Assembly (NCBI GenBank): GCA_027021185.1 | Contig: JALUUU010000086.1 | Coordinates: 1 to 12,561, forward strand | Source: an archaeon | GTDB taxonomy: Archaea; Hydrothermarchaeota; Hydrothermarchaeia; Hydrothermarchaeales; JALUUU01 | DNA: 12,561 bases | Direction: 5' to 3' | Shown: piece by piece, positions 5,994-12,394 of the stretch | Position numbering within the stretch: position 1 is the stretch's first letter | Layout of the letters: each line of letters starts with the position of its first letter | Translations under genes and position numbers: made by a program | The notes under the pieces: model-generated | What the model saw: only the letters and a program-made list of their open reading frames with translations | Databases searched by the model: none | What the model was told of the DNA's origin: nothing

Positions 5994-6797
5994 ATGACGT
6001 TTCGTCTTGACGACATCCGCATAGACTTTGTCGCTGATAAACCTTCCCCCAAAGCCCCCAAGCTAATCCAGGGGCTACTTGGCGTGGGTCAGGTGGGATT
6101 CCTTGCGGTGCGTCAGCTGATAAAGGCGCTGAATGCAAAGAAAGTGGCCGAGGTATACTCTCCTGATTTTCTGTATCCAGGGTCAACTATTCCAGGGGTG
6201 GTCTACACTAAGGACGGAACTGTGGACCTGGAGAAAGACGAGATATACTATGACGAAAAAAATGAGCTGTTCCTTCTCACTGGGCTCTATCAGGGAATAA
6301 GACCCGAGGGATATTTCGGATTCGCCGGTAAGCTCCTGGACTTATGTGAGGAGTTTAGTGTTAAAGAGATCTACACCCTAGCCGGCTATGGAACAGGCAG
6401 GCGTCCCAAGAAGCCAGGGGTTTACGCGGTTATAACTGATAAGAACCAGAAAGAGATTATAAAAGAATACGGCATAAAGATGCCTAGGGCACCGGAGGGA
6501 TCCCTGGGGGTAACGGGGCTGGCGGGGCTGTTAGTTGTCCTCGGGCAAAAGAATGGGATAAAATCCATGTGCCTGATGGGTGAGACCCACGGCAATTACC
6601 CTGATCCCAAGGCAGCAAAGGCAGTGCTTGTAAAACTCTGCCGTATACTGGATATACAGATAGACACTACCCAGCTGGATGAGCAGATAGAGGCCATGGA
6701 AAAAGAGCTCCGGGAGATAGGGGAGTATATGCGGAAAATAGCCGAGATGCAGAAACCTCCTCAGGTGAAGCCAGAGGAGTTGCCTTATATAGGCTGA
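5994..6797 (+). CDS. PAC2-family protein (archaeal proteasome-assembly chaperone homolog)
   Basis: A 267-residue soluble protein of the PAC2/COG2047 type. Typical features are the N-terminal LIQGLLGVGQVGFLAVRQLI (residues 24-43), ELFLLTGLYQG (about 90-100), the EIYTLAGYGTGRRPKKPGVY block (about 124-143), and the MGETHGNYPDPKAAKAVL block in the last third. A charged coiled-coil-like helix (about 228-253) follows, and the protein ends in LPYIG. Archaeal relatives (PbaA/PbaB) help assemble or cap the 20S proteasome, and a C-terminal tyrosine near the end can dock into the alpha-ring pockets. The end here resembles such a tail, though it is not a strict hydrophobic-Tyr-X. It lies 5 bp before rnhB, so the two are cotranscribed. 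Family assignment is firm; the chaperone function is inferred. Confidence 0.88.
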   Translation: MTFRLDDIRIDFVADKPSPKAPKLIQGLLGVGQVGFLAVRQLIKALNAKKVAEVYSPDFLYPGSTIPGVVYTKDGTVDLEKDEIYYDEKNELFLLTGLYQGIRPEGYFGFAGKLLDLCEEFSVKEIYTLAGYGTGRRPKKPGVYAVITDKNQKEIIKEYGIKMPRAPEGSLGVTGLAGLLVVLGQKNGIKSMCLMGETHGNYPDPKAAKAVLVKLCRILDIQIDTTQLDEQIEAMEKELREIGEYMRKIAEMQKPPQVKPEELPYIG

Positions 6798-6802
6798 AAA
6801 CC

Positions 6803-7435
6803 ATGATTTGCGGGATCGATGAAGCTGGTAGAGGCCCTGTTTTCGGCGACCTAGTGATAGCTGGCGTGGCCTGCGAACCGGGGGAGGAAGGCGAGATGAG
6901 GGAATTAGGGGTTAAGGATTCCAAGGCCTTGTCACCCTCTAAGAGAGAAGAAATCTACGAAAAACTAATCCGCATGTATCCCTATGAGGTTGTGGTAATA
7001 ACCCCATCTGAGCTTGACAAGATGAGGCTTAAATACACCTTGAATGAGATCGAGGCATCTGCCTTTGCAGAGATAATAAATCGACTCCAGCCGTCCAGGG
7101 CTTATCTCGACTGCGCCAGCGCCTCTCAGAGGGGATTCACCAGAGACGTTAAAGCCAGCCTTAGATCAGAATGTGAACTCATAGTTGAGCACAAGGCAGA
7201 TGAGAGGTATCCAGTCGTGGCTGCCGGCTCCATTGTAGCTAAAGTAACGCGGGACAGAGGGATCAAAGTCCTCGCCGAGACATACGGATCCATAGGCTCT
7301 GGTTACCCATCAGATCCCGTTACCAAGGAGTTCCTCAGTCGGTGGATAAGAGAGCATCGTTCTTATCCCCCTTTTGCAAGGAAAAGCTGGAAAACAGCGT
7401 CTCGAGCAGGTAACCTTTCGCTGCATGATTTCTGA
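6803..7435 (+). CDS. rnhB: Ribonuclease HII
   Basis: RNase HII cuts the RNA strand of RNA-DNA hybrids, including single ribonucleotides in DNA, to clear primers and misinserted ribonucleotides. The 210 residues match the archaeal form in length. The four catalytic acids are visible: Asp6 and Glu7 in GIDEAGRG, Asp103 in AYLDCAS, and Asp133 in HKADERYP. Further family blocks are KDSKALSPSKRE (39-50), AAGSIVAKVTRDR (140-152), the GYPSDP tyrosine region (167-172) and PPFARKSWKT near the end. It follows the PAC2 gene by 5 bp. Its stop is one base from that of the convergent molybdate transporter gene. The first ATG after the upstream stop is used. Confidence 0.96.
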   Translation: MICGIDEAGRGPVFGDLVIAGVACEPGEEGEMRELGVKDSKALSPSKREEIYEKLIRMYPYEVVVITPSELDKMRLKYTLNEIEASAFAEIINRLQPSRAYLDCASASQRGFTRDVKASLRSECELIVEHKADERYPVVAAGSIVAKVTRDRGIKVLAETYGSIGSGYPSDPVTKEFLSRWIREHRSYPPFARKSWKTASRAGNLSLHDF

Positions 7436-7436
7436 A

Positions 7437-8609
7437 TTATATTTTTAGCTTTCCTATCCTCAGGACATAGGCTATTATGAGCCCGATTATGAAAGCCACC
7501 CCCAGGTTTGTGGCAAGGGCGATTCCAAGCATGGCGATTATAACAAAAAAGTCCTCTTTTTTTCGCACATCTTTTATCATGAGGCCTAGCTGGGTCCCCG
7601 CAAAAACCAGCAATACACCAAGGATTGAGAGGGGGATGAGGTGCAGGATAGTCACCGCAGATGGGCCCAGAAATATTGCTAGCCCGAGAAATATGGCGCC
7701 GATCATGACGTTGGATCCGGCCGTCCGGGCGCCGAATCTATAGTGTGCAGCTAATCCTCCTGCGCCGTGGCACATAGGTATGCCTCCAAAAATAAAGGAC
7801 CCCACGTTGGCCAGTCCCTGGCTGTTTGCAAGGGCTTTGTAGGATGTCATCTTTGCCTTGTCTCCGAAGTAATCCCTGGTGAGGTCGGCATTAGAGATTA
7901 TGGCGTTGCCCACTGTCATCGGTATCTGAGGTAAGACCAGGAGAGCCAAGGCTACTAGGAACTCAGATCCTGTCGGGATGCCGTAAGGTAGAACCTTGGG
8001 CATATAAAGGCCTAGGTCAACCACCTCGTCGGGCATGGATTTGCCAAAAATCAGTCCTATAACTAAACCTCCGAATACGACGACAATGGAAGCGGGCATC
8101 CGCCTGTTATCGATGAGTAGGAAGGTGGTGATGGTTCCCAGGATCCCCAGCACTATGCCTATGCCAATGGGTCCGACGTTCTGCACCGCTAGATAAGGCT
8201 CAGGTCCAAGCATAAACTCTATGCCTCTGATGGTGAGCACGGTTCCAACCCCCAGTTGCACACCCCTCACAACACTTTTTGGCGTATGTCTCGCCACAAA
8301 ATGTATCGCCCCCGTAATACCTAGTAATATGAGAAGAATACCCATGATCAACGCAGAGGCGCTTATCTCCTGAGGGCTCATGCCGGCTGCTATGACATAT
8401 GCCCCGATGACCTTCATGGGCTGGACCGGGACGGTTACGCCGTAGTAGGCCCCGGCCAGGATATAGAAAAGGCCGATCATAAAGAGAACGCCCGTTGGAT
8501 CCAGCCCGTTTATGACTATCATGCCAATAGCGAGAGGTGTCAGGGTACCGAGGTCTCCTAGGGAGCCAGCAAACTCCATCCTGTTAAATCGGAAGCGGGT
8601 GGAAAACAT
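7437..8609 (-). CDS. MOT1-type molybdate (or sulfate) transporter
   Basis: This is an integral membrane protein of about 390 residues with roughly ten or more hydrophobic helices. Two signatures mark the MOT1-like family (MFS_MOT1 domain, distant SulP relatives). One is FAGSLGDLGTLTPLAIGM near the N-terminus, followed by VPVQPMKVIGAYVIAAGM. The other is the repeat in the second half, LPQIPMTVGNAIISNADLT and IPMCHGAGGLAAHYRFGA. Plant and some prokaryotic members carry molybdate; sulfate cannot be excluded. I place the start at the ATG at 8609, because family members begin only about ten residues before the first motif. An in-frame GTG at 8621 would add four residues. The gene converges on rnhB with a 1-bp gap. 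Molybdate uptake would suit molybdenum-dependent formylmethanofuran dehydrogenase, but no such gene is in view. Confidence 0.88.
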   Translation of the reverse strand: MFSTRFRFNRMEFAGSLGDLGTLTPLAIGMIVINGLDPTGVLFMIGLFYILAGAYYGVTVPVQPMKVIGAYVIAAGMSPQEISASALIMGILLILLGITGAIHFVARHTPKSVVRGVQLGVGTVLTIRGIEFMLGPEPYLAVQNVGPIGIGIVLGILGTITTFLLIDNRRMPASIVVVFGGLVIGLIFGKSMPDEVVDLGLYMPKVLPYGIPTGSEFLVALALLVLPQIPMTVGNAIISNADLTRDYFGDKAKMTSYKALANSQGLANVGSFIFGGIPMCHGAGGLAAHYRFGARTAGSNVMIGAIFLGLAIFLGPSAVTILHLIPLSILGVLLVFAGTQLGLMIKDVRKKEDFFVIIAMLGIALATNLGVAFIIGLIIAYVLRIGKLKI

Positions 8610-8630
8610 GCCAGATACCACATTGGAGTT

Positions 8631-8665
8631 TCTATAAGATAAAACCTATTTAAGGTTCCCTTAAA
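8631..8665 (-). promoter_or_regulatory. Promoter and palindromic operator candidate of the molybdate transporter gene
   Basis: On the minus strand a TATA-like TTTTATCTTATAG (8632-8644) is centred about 29 nt before the ATG at 8609. Directly upstream of it lies a perfect 7-bp inverted repeat with 3-bp spacer, TTTAAGG-TTC-CCTTAAA on the plus strand (8649-8665). A regulator dimer bound there would sit at the BRE/TATA edge and could control transcription. Both are read from sequence only. Confidence 0.45.
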
Positions 8666-8722
8666 AATTGGTTAGCTTGTCGTTGCATTCCTATTCTCTG
8701 TCTACCCCCCATCGTGCCATCT

Positions 8723-9972
8723 TTATTGGGTCTTTAAAAATTCTTTTATAATTCCCATGGCAGGAGAATTTATTTCCGTGGGGTCAACCTGCTCCCTTAT
8801 TCCTAAGAAAACAAACTCTGGCTTCGGGTTTACATCATCAATAGCTTTGAAAACGGCAGCCCAAACATCGCCTTCGATGCCTTCAAAATCACCAGTGCAT
8901 GTTCAATATAGTCATTACCAAATGTCAACTTCTCCCAGCGCCCAAGGAATTTTCTGCCTCTGCGCTTCGGCGGCGTAGTTTAAAAGCTGCTCCCTCGCAA
9001 ATATTTCTGTTGTCCTGATATCGCATTCGGGAATCAACGAAAAACTCATCGGATCGTATGCAGAGAAATCATGACCCTGCCAGTTAACTTCAGTGTTTTC
9101 CTCGCGGGATGGCTTATACTTTTAGAAAGGATGCCTGGGAACTCCAAGCTCGCATGAAAAATGCGGACTCACGGCTTCTTGGATCCTGTCAAGGTAAACT
9201 GAACCATCGAGAGCATCTGGTCCTCGGACAGGATCTCGTTGAGGACCGGCTGATATCCTGGGATAAAGAATCTCTCTATTTCTAGGGGGAAAGGATTGTA
9301 ATATTCTATTTTAAGTTTCCCGCAACTTGAGCCTCTCTGATTTTCTCTGGAACATGGGTTGTTTCCACCCATTTCTTGAATTCCTCATCTCACCTGAAGA
9401 CGGGGAAACCCTTCCATGGGGGGTATATTAGCAAAGGCTATGGGTTTTCTTATGTCTTTCTCTATAGCCACTATCAAGGCATATGATCTAAGTTTCTTGT
9501 CCAGATATTTGGTGTCAAGGGGATAAGCCAGCTCCTCCCCGTTCTCATCAACATAAGAAGTGTAAGGGCAAAAATAGATACAAAAGATGAAATGCCCACA
9601 TCAAATTCAGAGTAGAGTTTCTCTGTTAACGCAAAATACAATACTGGTATCTCAGGTGTTTTAGCGAAGACTTCTGCGCCAACAATCATTCATTTCCCAA
9701 AGGTCGGGTAGGGTTATCTTTCCAGATCAGCTATATAACAATCTATCTCTTAACAATCTATCTCTTTCCAGCTCGGGAGATAATAACCTACTTTGAAATT
9801 ACGGATCTTTATCGTGGCAGCGATTTTTCTGAGTAGCCGAAACAGTTTTGTCATCTCTGATTTGATTTTCAGATGGCCTTTTTTGTTCTTCCACCGCATG
9901 CTCATCGTCAAAAACTATGAACAAGGCTAACATAACAATAACTAGACCTGGACTCAATAATTTCTTGGCCAT
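8723..9972 (-). pseudogene. Decayed gene of about 410 codons, multiple frameshifts
   Basis: No intact gene lies here, but the minus strand carries a chain of protein-like segments in changing frames. The start at 9972 encodes a hydrophobic leader (MAKKLLSPGLVIVMLALFIV), so the product was probably secreted or membrane-anchored. Then follow: KVGYYLPSWKEIDC up to a stop at 9750; ITLPDLWEMND from about 9717; FAKTPEIPVLYFALTEKLYS from about 9665; YVDENGEELAYPLDTKYLDK from about 9553 to a stop at 9385; DEEFKKWVETTHVPEKIREA from 9389 to 9306; NPFPLEIERFFIPGYQPVLN down to 9169; REENTEVNWQGHDFSAYDPM from 9121 to 8915; FGNDYIEHALVIL from 8922; and FVFLGIREQVDPTEINSP up to the TAA at 8723. At least seven frame changes are needed. 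I do not recognise the parent family. The neighbouring genes are intact, so assembly error is unlikely to explain all the breaks. Confidence 0.8.
9736..9765. repeat. 15-bp tandem duplication inside the pseudogene
   Basis: TAACAATCTATCTCT occurs twice without a gap (9736-9750 and 9751-9765). Removing one copy lets the minus-strand frame read on from KEIDC into YIADLER. With both copies the junction creates the TAA at 9752-9750. The duplication is therefore one of the disabling changes. Confidence 0.85.
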
Positions 9973-9982
9973 ATATTTGCTA

Positions 9983-10003
9983 TGAAAAATTATAAAATAA
10001 ATA
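9983..10003 (-). promoter_or_regulatory. Relict promoter of the decayed gene
   Basis: On the minus strand the sequence ATATTTATTTTATAATTTTT lies about 12-30 nt before the ATG at 9972. It has the composition and spacing of an archaeal TATA region for a leaderless or short-leader transcript. The pseudogene may therefore still be transcribed. Confidence 0.35.
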
Positions 10004-10027
10004 TGGAGGTCCCATCACTTAATCCGA

Positions 10028-10059
10028 ATTTCGAAATATGAAACAAAAGTTTTATTATT
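10028..10059 (+). promoter_or_regulatory. Promoter of the bacteriohemerythrin gene, with a palindrome
   Basis: A TATA-like GTTTTATTATT (10049-10059) is centred about 30 nt before the ATG at 10084 and is preceded by the BRE-like GAAACAAAA. No Shine-Dalgarno sequence is seen, so the mRNA is probably leaderless or nearly so. Just upstream lies the perfect 10-bp palindrome ATTTCGAAAT (10028-10037), a possible operator; a short AT-rich palindrome could also arise by chance. Confidence 0.45.
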
Positions 10060-10083
10060 AGATTTATTTCTAACCATTGTTTC

Positions 10084-10488
10084 ATGTTGTTCCAATGGAG
10101 CCAAAAGTACAGCGTGAATGTTAAAGAGATAGATCAACAGCATATTAGGCTATTTGACCTGATTAATGATCTGCATGATGCCATGAAGGTCGGCAAGAGC
10201 CAGCGCGTAATGGCAGATATACTCCAAGGGCTGATCGACTATACTGATTATCACTTTTCTACTGAAGAGAAATACATGACTTTGTACGGCTTCCCTGATT
10301 ATTTGCAGCACAGGTCTGAGCACAGGAATTTTGTTGCTAAAGTTCAGGGTTTTCACAGCAGTTTTAAGGCTGGCAGTTTATCTTTGTCTTTAGATATCAT
10401 GCACTTTCTCAAAGACTGGCTGTCTAACCATATACTGGTTAAAGATAAGGTGTATGGATCATTTTTCAACCAAAAAGGGCTGGAATAA
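10084..10488 (+). CDS. Bacteriohemerythrin (single-domain)
   Basis: A 134-residue soluble four-helix protein that binds O2 reversibly at a di-iron site. All seven expected ligands are present: His20 (DQQHIRLFD), His57 and Glu61 (YHFSTEEKYM), His76 and His80 (LQHRSEH), and His116 and Asp121 (HILVKDKVYG). The N-terminal W5-S6 and the VKEIDQQH start are typical of the family, and the length is normal for stand-alone members. It is not fused to a signalling domain. In anaerobes such proteins are thought to buffer or deliver oxygen, or to act as sensors; the role here is unknown. It stands alone between a decayed gene and a tRNA, with its own promoter. Bacterial origin by transfer is possible, because the family is mostly bacterial, but I cannot test this. 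Confidence 0.95.
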   Translation: MLFQWSQKYSVNVKEIDQQHIRLFDLINDLHDAMKVGKSQRVMADILQGLIDYTDYHFSTEEKYMTLYGFPDYLQHRSEHRNFVAKVQGFHSSFKAGSLSLSLDIMHFLKDWLSNHILVKDKVYGSFFNQKGLE

Positions 10489-10537
10489 GCCTGATAAAGG
10501 TTTAGCAACTGTCGTTAGAAACTAAAATCCGTCCCAG

Positions 10538-10543
10538 AAAAAA
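10538..10543 (-). terminator. T-run downstream of tRNA-Leu
   Basis: On the minus strand a run of six T lies about 20 nt beyond the 3' end of tRNA-Leu. Such a run is the usual archaeal stop signal for a short RNA transcript. The call is based on position and sequence only. Confidence 0.45.
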
Positions 10544-10562
10544 TCAGAGTAGACTTAATGTA

Positions 10563-10646
10563 TGCGGGGGAAGGGACTTGAACCCTTGATGGACCTGCGT
10601 CCACCAGATCTTGAGTCTGGCGCCTTAGCCGCTCGGCCACCCCCGC
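10563..10646 (-). tRNA. tRNA-Leu (anticodon CAA)
   Basis: The minus strand gives an 84-nt class II tRNA. The acceptor arms GCGGGGG and CCCCCGC pair. The anticodon stem CCAGA/TCTGG encloses loop CTCAAGA with anticodon CAA, which reads UUG. A long variable arm, TGGAC-GCAG-GTCCA, marks a leucine or serine type, and the T-arm carries GGTTCAAGTCC. The discriminator is A, as expected for Leu. No intron and no encoded CCA are present. A TATA-like TTAAATATT on the minus strand at about 10673-10681 lies roughly 30 nt before the 5' end. Confidence 0.95.
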
Positions 10647-10696
10647 ATGCCTGTCTAAAATTTGCAGTCCCGGAATATTTAATTCTTTTGGGTTTT

Positions 10697-10990
10697 TCAG
10701 CCTCTCTTTTTGGCTTCTTTTTTCGCTTGGCTAAGCAGTTTGGGAAGGATTATGCTCCTGTTACAGCTTGTGCATCTCACGCGATAGGGACGCTTCACCA
10801 AGGTGACCTCGCCCTGCTGTTCTGTCTGGCAGAAAGGACATCGAAGCACGTACTCTGAGGCCTCTTTTTCTTTCCACTTCCACAGCACTATTTCGCCTGT
10901 CTCCTCGTCGGAGGCGTTCTTAAGTTTCCTCCTCGTTAAATAGGAGAAATCTCCCCTCTTGATTTCCCGTAAGTCAAATGGTAGCTTCAT
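10697..10990 (-). CDS. Zinc-ribbon protein coupled to mfnB
   Basis: A 97-residue protein of unknown function. Two CxxC knuckles, CPFC (51-54) and CTSC (73-76), are 18 residues apart and form a zinc ribbon, with Tyr69 and Arg70 leading into the second knuckle. The N-terminal half is basic (DLREIKRGDFSYLTRRKL, about 7-24), and the last 15 residues are mostly Lys and Ala. This would suit binding of nucleic acid or a protein partner. Its ATG overlaps the mfnB TGA as ATGA (10987-10990), so it is translated together with MfnB. That layout suggests a shared pathway or complex, but it could equally be an unrelated passenger. I do not recognise a named family. The opposite-strand reading frame here is a shadow. 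Confidence 0.78.
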   Translation of the reverse strand: MKLPFDLREIKRGDFSYLTRRKLKNASDEETGEIVLWKWKEKEASEYVLRCPFCQTEQQGEVTLVKRPYRVRCTSCNRSIILPKLLSQAKKEAKKRG

Positions 10991-11688
10991 TTTAACCTCC
11001 TCTTTAATTCTTTTACTTTATCAGCGGTTATGTTTCCTTTTACTCTATCCCCATTGGAGCACACCGCCCCTCTTACCCCTATTATGTCGAAGTCTATGCC
11101 TCTAAGCATTTGAATATCCTTTGGACCTAGGGATCCCGCCAGGGCAACAAGAACATCACCGGAGTGTGCATCCCTGGTAAAGACGTCCAGCTCCTTAGCG
11201 CTTATGTGATCAAGAAGGGTTTTTCCGTTTTTTCTGGCAGTATCTATCATCACCCCATGGGCTCCGCACTCTTGGGCCACGGATGGAAGGTCCAGAGGAT
11301 TAACCGAGCCAGTGAACCTGTAGTCAGCGTATCCTGCAAGAACGACCTTGGCCCCTGTTCCTTCTACTGACTTCACAATGTGCATCCCCATGTCAAGGGC
11401 TTCCTCTACGTCTCTAATTCCGTAAAGCCCAACCTTTATATAATCTACGCCAAGCTTTGCCAGCCCCAGGGCAGCCAGGGAGGCGGTTCCTGGCTTGTAA
11501 TCCATGTCTCCTAAGGGGGCGCTCAGCTCCATTCCAGGAGGAAGGGCATCTTTTATCTCCCGTATTATCCATGGATAGCTGGCCCCCAGTGAACCCTCCC
11601 TTGGATTCTTCACGTCTATGATATCTGCGCCACCTTCAATAGCTTCAAGAGCCTCTTTTAAATTGATGGGGCTGACCAAGAGCTTCAT
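10987..11688 (-). CDS. mfnB: (5-formylfuran-3-yl)methyl phosphate synthase MfnB
   Basis: MfnB condenses two molecules of glyceraldehyde 3-phosphate into the furan ring precursor of methanofuran, the first C1 carrier of methanogenesis. The 233-residue protein (former DUF556) is a TIM barrel of normal length. Residues that match the characterised Methanocaldococcus enzyme are visible: Asp25 and Lys27 in DVKNPREGSLGA (Lys27 being the Schiff-base lysine), Lys85 in YIKVGLYG, and the MIDTARKNGKTLLD segment (residues 147-160) with its Asp and Lys. AGSLGPKDI and GVRGAVC near the end are likely phosphate-binding loops. It is transcribed away from the HisA-like gene and is followed by the zinc-ribbon gene with a 4-bp overlap. 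The start is at the edge of a 31-bp divergent promoter region, so the mRNA is probably leaderless. Confidence 0.95.
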   Translation of the reverse strand: MKLLVSPINLKEALEAIEGGADIIDVKNPREGSLGASYPWIIREIKDALPPGMELSAPLGDMDYKPGTASLAALGLAKLGVDYIKVGLYGIRDVEEALDMGMHIVKSVEGTGAKVVLAGYADYRFTGSVNPLDLPSVAQECGAHGVMIDTARKNGKTLLDHISAKELDVFTRDAHSGDVLVALAGSLGPKDIQMLRGIDFDIIGVRGAVCSNGDRVKGNITADKVKELKRRLK

Positions 11689-11719
11689 ATTTTAAAAATC
11701 ACTTTGATATATAAAAACT
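11689..11719. promoter_or_regulatory. 31-bp divergent promoter region, crossed TATA boxes
   Basis: Only 31 bp separate the two start codons. For the HisA-like gene the TATA candidate TTTTAAAAAT (11690-11699) is about 25 nt before its ATG, next to the mfnB start. For mfnB the minus-strand candidate TTTTTATATATC (11705-11716) is about 24 nt before its ATG, next to the other start. Both transcripts would be leaderless, and the two preinitiation complexes would overlap. Confidence 0.55.
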
Positions 11720-12394
11720 ATGGACGTAATACCTGTAATGGATATAAGGGGTGGTATCGCTGTGGCAGGGCAGCGGGGAGAGAGGGAGAAATACCGCCCT
11801 TTGGAAACTGTGTACTCAAATACCTCCGATCCACTGGCAATAGCTGATGCCCTGCCTTATGAGAGACTCTACGTAGCTGACTTAGACGGCATCGTAGACA
11901 GAAGACCTGACTACCCCCTTCTATGGGAGCTTTCTCTTAAAAAGAAGACAATGATAGACGCCGGTGTTGTGTCCTTCAAAGAAGTCAACCAACTTGCCCA
12001 CATCTGCGGTGATTTGATCCTGGGAACAGAGACTGTTAACGGGCTGCGGGTTATAAAGAGAAGCATAGACATTTATCAGGAACGCATAATCGTCAGTCTC
12101 GATATTAAAGATGGCAGGGTCCTGACAAAATTCCTTCCAAAGACCCCCTTCGAGGCCCTTGAGGTGCTGGAAAAAGAGGGAGTTAATAAGGTAATCATTC
12201 TTGATATCTCCTCTGTGGGCACCTTGGGTGGATGTAGCTACGAGATTATAGAGCCCTTGGTGGAAGGCTTTCCATCAATAGAGTTTACAGTTGGAGGAGG
12301 AATAAAAAAAGAAGACATTGGAAAAATGGAAAAAATAGGGGTAAAGGCGGTACTGGTTGGCACCGCCTTGCACAGGGGGCTGCTTGAGGGATAA
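11720..12394 (+). CDS. HisA-like TIM-barrel protein (COG1411 type)
   Basis: A 224-residue beta/alpha barrel related to phosphoribosyl-formimino-AICAR-P isomerase (HisA) but distinct from it. It keeps the two aspartates at HisA catalytic positions, Asp8 in VIPVMDIRGGIAV and Asp128 in VSLDIKDGRVL. It also keeps both phosphate-binding loops (FTVGGGIKK at 189-197 and VLVGTALHRG at 211-220). The AGQRGERE-KYRPLE stretch (16-29) is characteristic of the archaeal and methylotroph HisA-like group rather than of true HisA. The role of this group is not settled. Its place opposite mfnB suggests a part in methanofuran or another C1-cofactor pathway, which is inference. Its stop directly abuts the thermosome stop on the other strand. 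True HisA activity remains possible but less likely. Confidence 0.85.
   Translation: MDVIPVMDIRGGIAVAGQRGEREKYRPLETVYSNTSDPLAIADALPYERLYVADLDGIVDRRPDYPLLWELSLKKKTMIDAGVVSFKEVNQLAHICGDLILGTETVNGLRVIKRSIDIYQERIIVSLDIKDGRVLTKFLPKTPFEALEVLEKEGVNKVIILDISSVGTLGGCSYEIIEPLVEGFPSIEFTVGGGIKKEDIGKMEKIGVKAVLVGTALHRGLLEG

Noticed and set aside
5965..6186. Minus-strand frame of 73 codons across the PAC2 gene start
   Set aside because: Antisense to a well-supported gene, without family resemblance.
8609..8621. GTG at 8621 as start of the molybdate transporter
   Set aside because: It adds only four residues. The ATG at 8609 fits family length and places the TATA candidate at the right distance. The GTG stays possible.
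8757..8978. Open frame of 73 codons on the plus strand
   Set aside because: It lies opposite the C-terminal segments of the decayed minus-strand gene, has a low-complexity Ser/Thr/Pro-rich product and no promoter or ribosome-binding site. It is a shadow.
9169..9372. Short minus-strand frame that might be a 67-aa gene
   Set aside because: Only its middle is protein-like. It continues the neighbouring segments in other frames and has no start signal, so it is part of the pseudogene.
9474..9689. Short minus-strand frame that might be a 71-aa gene
   Set aside because: After about residue 45 the true coding signal moves to another frame (YVDENGEELAYPL). It is a pseudogene fragment and not a separate gene.
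9736..9765. Start of a CRISPR or phage attachment site
   Set aside because: Only two copies, no spacer, and no integrase or cas gene nearby. It fits a simple tandem duplication.
8723..9972. Mobile element remains
   Set aside because: No transposase-like motif, terminal inverted repeat or target-site duplication was seen, and the segments read as a single secreted-type protein.
10562..10858. Open frame of 98 codons on the plus strand, its product beginning MRGKGLEPLMDLRPPDLESG
   Set aside because: Its first part is the complement of tRNA-Leu and the rest is antisense to the zinc-ribbon gene. Such products are common false proteins made from tRNA-Leu antisense.
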